Part shown: positions 5,161 to 5,416 of the stretch, piece after piece | How the letters are laid out: every line of letters starts with the position of its first letter | Position numbering within the stretch: position 1 is the stretch's first letter | Assembly (NCBI GenBank): GCA_028877045.1 | Contig: JAGWPQ010000512.1 | Coordinates: 1 to 5,416 of the forward strand | Direction: 5' to 3' | From: Bacteroidota bacterium | GTDB lineage: Bacteria > Bacteroidota > Bacteroidia > Chitinophagales > Chitinophagaceae | DNA length: 5,416 nt | Notes under the pieces: generated by a model | What the model saw: only the letters and a program-made list of their open reading frames with translations | What the model was told of the DNA's origin: nothing | The model's database searches: none | Position numbers and translations under genes: made by a program

Positions 5161-5200
5161 ACAATCTGATTTATAAAACACATTTTACAGCAACAACAAA

Positions 5201-5416
5201 TTATTTATTGCTTACAAATTCTTTGGGCTGTTTATACAATTCTTCTTTAGACAATGATTTAAAATATTCATAGGTTCTTTTTAAACCTTCTGCCCTGTCA
5301 ATCTTTGGTTCCCATCCCAAAATTTCTTTTGCCTTTGTAATATCAGGCTGACGTTGTTTAGGATCATCAACGGGCAATGGTTTGTATGCAATCTTTACAG
5401 ATGAACCTGTTAATTT
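5201..5416 (-). CDS. uxs: UDP-glucuronate decarboxylase (UDP-xylose synthase), C-terminal fragment
   Basis: Only the last 71 residues are present; the rest lies past the right edge. The segment PLPVDDPKQRQPDITKAKEI (fragment residues 13-32), followed by LGWEPKI and a GLKRTYEYF helix, is the C-terminal signature of UDP-glucuronate decarboxylases. These are extended SDR enzymes that make UDP-xylose from UDP-glucuronate; the DDPKQRQPDI stretch separates them from dTDP-glucose dehydratases. The tail is a little longer than in many relatives, ending in a lysine-rich stretch after the last helix. The reading frame is open to the window end and stops at TAA (5203 to 5201). The catalytic YxxxK and nucleotide-binding loop cannot be checked. 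It precedes rfbD on the same strand, consistent with a nucleotide-sugar operon for surface polysaccharide. Confidence 0.82.
   Translation of the reverse strand, partial: KLTGSSVKIAYKPLPVDDPKQRQPDITKAKEILGWEPKIDRAEGLKRTYEYFKSLSKEELYKQPKEFVSNK

Noticed and set aside
5161..5181. Seven-codon N-terminal extension of rfbD from a GTG at 5181.
   Set aside because: The ATG at 5160 places the nucleotide-binding motif where family members have it. The extension has no matching sequence or ribosome binding site.

Overview
The window looks like chromosomal DNA of a Bacteroidota bacterium, plausibly of the Chitinophagaceae or a near relative. The evidence is a low GC content (roughly 35-40% by eye), genes starting without clear Shine-Dalgarno sequences, a TAnnTTTG-type promoter element, and a protein ending in a type IX secretion (T9SS) type A sorting domain. 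The genus assignment is inference.

Layout. Positions 1-198 hold no gene I can support. They contain overlapping inverted repeats (41-100) and a promoter-like TATCTTTG just before the first gene. An RlmI-type 23S rRNA cytosine methyltransferase runs rightward (199-1374). The convergent gap that follows (1375-1609) is a mosaic: heptamer tandem repeats, two adjacent look-alike palindromes, a strong two-way terminator and a GC-richer block. Leftward from there come a tiny secreted protein that is almost only a signal peptide plus a T9SS sorting domain (1610-1954), a terminator (2025-2061) and an AhpE-like peroxiredoxin (2080-2547). Divergent from the peroxiredoxin, across 133 bp, is an aquaporin (2681-3304). 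Its pore has both NPA motifs, but the selectivity-filter arginine is replaced by valine. A shared terminator (3319-3354) separates it from a leftward cluster: the 3' end of a UDP-glucuronate decarboxylase gene (5201-5416, cut by the window edge), dTDP-4-dehydrorhamnose reductase rfbD (4285-5160), and a secreted alpha/beta-hydrolase-like protein (3351-4283).

How the genes fit together. The right-hand cluster supplies nucleotide sugars (UDP-xylose, dTDP-L-rhamnose) for surface polysaccharide. Its last gene starts one base after the rfbD stop, so it is probably translationally coupled and may act on the same glycans or envelope; that role is unproven. The divergent peroxiredoxin and aquaporin could form a peroxide-handling pair, which is a hypothesis. 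The methyltransferase is a housekeeping rRNA modification gene.

I see no CRISPR array, integrase, transposase, tRNA or rRNA. The most interesting signals are the altered aquaporin filter, the repeat mosaic after the methyltransferase gene, the probable leaderless start of that gene, and the uncharacterised secreted hydrolase in the sugar operon.
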